This document shows positions 5,095-6,281 of a stretch of 6,281 nucleotides of DNA, one piece after another. Both the position numbers and the translations under genes were made by a program. Below the pieces are notes generated by a model. The model searched no databases and had not been told where the DNA came from. It saw only the letters and a program-made list of their open reading frames with translations. The number at the start of each line of letters is the position of its first letter. The first letter of the stretch is position 1. The stretch comes from a bacterium (GTDB taxonomy: Bacteria; Patescibacteriota; Gracilibacteria; JAUYGZ01; DAOVYC01): assembly GCA_030635805.1 (NCBI GenBank), contig DAOVYC010000039.1, positions 1-6,281 of the forward strand, written 5' to 3'.

Positions 5095-5099
5095 TTACC

Positions 5100-5945
5100 A
5101 TGACAAAAACAGAAAGCAGAGCAATGTGCTTGGCGGTAATTTTTGAGGTACTCAAAAGGGCAAATGCCAAAGGCGAGTGGGAGACGAATGAGTTCCAGAG
5201 GAAATTTCTGGAGCAATACCAAAAAGGTAGTATTGCTGACTTACCAGGTCTCGAAAAGTACATCGAGGCATGCGTTACCACGGAAAGTCACATTCTGAAT
5301 GACTGGTTTAATGAACACGATTTTCCAGGTATGCAGGTTAACATTCCCCCTAAATCAATTGGGATTGGGACAATTTTTGATTTACTTGTACGTTGGAAAG
5401 TAGTTGGCACAAAAGAATTGATCCTGATTAACAAAAAACTGTTTCAGGGGGTTGGCATGAAACCCTCATCTGCAATGAAGGCGTGGACGCTGGAGGGTTA
5501 CAAATATCCCATGTTTGAGATTGATACTCGAGATGATGGCTGGAAAGTTTTTCTTGTTGAATCCGAAGGGCAATATTCTAATCTCGAAATTCCCGGAAAA
5601 GCCGCTGAACTCCTGGCTTTGCAACGAGCAAAATACGAAATAGATGAACTGCATTTTCCTTCCGTTAGTATGGAAATGGATGTTGATGTTTCTTTTTTAA
5701 TCGGCATGAAAATGCAAGATCTCCGTCTTGATCAAGTAATCAAAAAAGTTAAGCTTCGTCTTGATAAAGAAGGGGCGCATGCACGGGCAGCTATGGCGGC
5801 CGTATTTTCACTTGGCGCATCCGAAACTCCCAAGAAAATATACATCATCGAAAATCCTTTCTTTGTTATTTTTTGGCGCGAAGGGCTTAATTTTCCACCC
5901 TTTGTTGCTATTGCAGACAAAGAATGTTGGGAACCGGCAGGGTAA
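5100..5945 (+). CDS. Short, divergent serpin-like protein with unrecognised N-terminal region
   Basis: Residues about 138-279 of this 281-residue protein read like the C-terminal part of a serpin. MFEIDTRDDGWKVFLVESEG (138-157) fits strand 3B and the LP-x-E-G turn. ELHFPSVSMEMDVDVSFLI (183-201) fits s3C/s2B (LxLPKxxI...DL...L). LRLDQVIKKVKLRLDKEGAH (208-227) leads into the hinge, with G225 at P15 followed by alanine-rich ARAAMAAV. NPFFVIF and PPFVAIAD (252-274) fit the terminal PF-FLxxI and LFMGxV strands. SIGIGTIFDLL (86-96) may match helix B. A normal serpin is about 370 residues, so roughly 100 central residues and the FxxxADLSG segment are missing. Residues 1-80 are charged and match nothing I know. 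I see no signal peptide. Serpins trap proteases, but this short form may not. The strong SD, leader hairpins and terminator suggest a self-contained unit. The ORF is near certain; the family call is moderate. Confidence 0.55.
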   Translation: MTKTESRAMCLAVIFEVLKRANAKGEWETNEFQRKFLEQYQKGSIADLPGLEKYIEACVTTESHILNDWFNEHDFPGMQVNIPPKSIGIGTIFDLLVRWKVVGTKELILINKKLFQGVGMKPSSAMKAWTLEGYKYPMFEIDTRDDGWKVFLVESEGQYSNLEIPGKAAELLALQRAKYEIDELHFPSVSMEMDVDVSFLIGMKMQDLRLDQVIKKVKLRLDKEGAHARAAMAAVFSLGASETPKKIYIIENPFFVIFWREGLNFPPFVAIADKECWEPAG

Positions 5946-5946
5946 T

Positions 5947-5964
5947 CAGTTGAGTAATCAACTG
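5947..5964 (+). other. Hairpin just after the serpin-like stop codon
   Basis: CAGTTGA (5947-5953), loop GTAA and TCAACTG (5958-5964) form a perfect 7-bp stem starting one base after the UAA. There is no T run after it, so it is not a terminator alone. It may protect the 3' end or work with the following terminator. Confidence 0.6.
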
Positions 5965-5973
5965 GCGTTGTAT

Positions 5974-6005
5974 AAAGCGGACAACGAAAAAAACCGCTTT
6001 TTCTT
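5974..6005 (+). terminator. Rho-independent terminator of the serpin-like gene
   Basis: AAAGCGG (5974-5980) pairs with CCGCTTT (5994-6000), 7 bp with a 13-base loop, followed by TTCTT so the T-rich run is 5998-6005. An alternative stem, CGTTGT (5966-5971) with ACAACG (5981-5986), lies partly in the loop and would compete with it. The site sits in the gap between two convergent genes. Confidence 0.6.
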
Positions 6006-6025
6006 CATGTAAAAGTCAATTTATT

Positions 6026-6281
6026 CTACTCTTGCGGATATTTTCTCTTCAACCATTTCTCCTTATGGGCCCGATGAATCTTTTTTATCTTACCAAAAAA
6101 AGTTTTGTGAAACGGCTTCGTGTTTTTTCGTGGCGCATCTTCATAAAGAGATTCATTTATCAGATCCTCCATTTTTTTATAAGCAATCTCCAGATTTCTA
6201 TGTTGATGACGAGTGTCCTGGCAAGACACCTCAATGTGTCCATGCGGAAATTTCTCCTTCAACTTAACCTTAATCTCCTCC
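6026..6281 (-). CDS. RF-1-domain ribosome-rescue protein (ArfB/C12orf65-like), C-terminal part, cut by the window edge
   Basis: The minus-strand frame is open from the UAG (complement of 6026-6028) to the right edge, giving 84 complete codons. The apparent TTG start near 6262 is internal. The visible protein has EVSCQDTRHQHRNLEIAYKK, which matches the segment that follows GGQ in class I release factors (V-x-C-Q-x-x-R-S-Q-x-x-N-x-x-x-A). Then come a helix (MEDLINESLY) and a lysine/arginine-rich tail (KPFHKTFFGKIKKIHRAHKE and on) ending YPQE. A basic tail directly after a lone RF-1 domain is the plan of ArfB and C12orf65, which free stalled ribosomes by hydrolysing peptidyl-tRNA without reading a stop codon. 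Full RF1/RF2 have a longer, different C-terminus. The catalytic GGQ should lie about 20 residues or more upstream, outside the window, so activity cannot be confirmed. Confidence 0.78.
   Translation of the reverse strand, partial: EEIKVKLKEKFPHGHIEVSCQDTRHQHRNLEIAYKKMEDLINESLYEDAPRKNTKPFHKTFFGKIKKIHRAHKEKWLKRKYPQE

Larger units (their letters stand above)
4818..5099 (+). other. 282-base structured leader/intergenic region before the serpin-like gene
   Basis: No convincing protein gene lies here. In order there are: promoter-like boxes at the pyrC stop, a 10-base palindrome CTAAATTTAG (4880-4889), a better-spaced promoter candidate (4907-4935), and a palindrome over its -10 (4931-4952). A possible 15-codon leader ORF (4948-4995) follows, then a 23-bp hairpin (5000-5051), an overlapping terminator-like hairpin (5045-5072), a TATAAA box (5074-5079) and a perfect SD (5085-5094). 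Unlike the other gaps in the window, it has none of the tandem arrays. Confidence 0.6.

Noticed and set aside
5006..5281. 91-residue minus-strand frame across the leader and serpin-like gene start
   Set aside because: It is antisense to a gene with a perfect SD, covers the hairpins, and shows no family motif.
5761..6012. 83-residue plus-strand frame at the end of the serpin-like gene, considered as a frameshifted continuation
   Set aside because: The main frame continues with serpin-like terminal strands to its own stop, and this frame runs through the terminator.

Overview
The window reads as a piece of a small, AT-leaning bacterial genome, most likely a Candidate Phyla Radiation (Patescibacteria)-type organism. 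This is inferred from short compact proteins, near absence of Shine-Dalgarno (SD) sites before the housekeeping genes, short tandem arrays in the gaps between genes, and a free-standing RF-1-domain protein. It is not proven. UGA acts as stop in at least two well-identified genes (ftsW, pyrC), so the UGA-as-glycine code of Absconditabacteria/Gracilibacteria is not in use here.

Layout. 1-345 (minus) is the N-terminal part of ribosomal protein L10 (rplJ), running off the left edge. Upstream of it lie a recognisable L10-leader RNA (about 440-532, minus) and a candidate promoter. 709-1113 (plus) is a type I RNase H, convergent with an FtsW/RodA-family peptidoglycan polymerase (1155-2330, minus). 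A 95-base divergent control region separates ftsW from lspA (signal peptidase II, 2426-2863, plus). LspA is followed on the same strand by an unrecognised six-helix membrane protein (2920-3657) and a dihydroorotase of the E. coli PyrC type (start corrected to 3753, end 4817). The gaps before rnhA, lspA, the membrane gene and pyrC, and the rnhA/ftsW junction, hold short tandem repeats with 7-9-base units.

The right third is different. A 282-base gap (4818-5099) contains a candidate promoter overlapped by a palindrome, a 23-bp hairpin (5000-5051), and a terminator-like hairpin (5045-5072) that shares one arm with it. A perfect SD then precedes a 281-residue protein (5100-5945). I read the C-terminal half of that protein as a divergent serpin: hinge-like segment, s3C-like segment and C-terminal strand pair are all visible. 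It is much shorter than a normal serpin and its N-terminal ~80 residues are unrecognised. The competing hairpins look like a transcription attenuator. A terminator follows, then on the minus strand the 3' end of a small RF-1-domain (ArfB/C12orf65-like) ribosome-rescue protein that runs off the right edge.

The left two thirds is ordinary core metabolism: ribosome stalk, RNA-DNA hybrid removal, cell-wall synthesis, lipoprotein processing and pyrimidine synthesis. The attenuator plus serpin-like gene is the most unusual locus and the best candidate for something undescribed.
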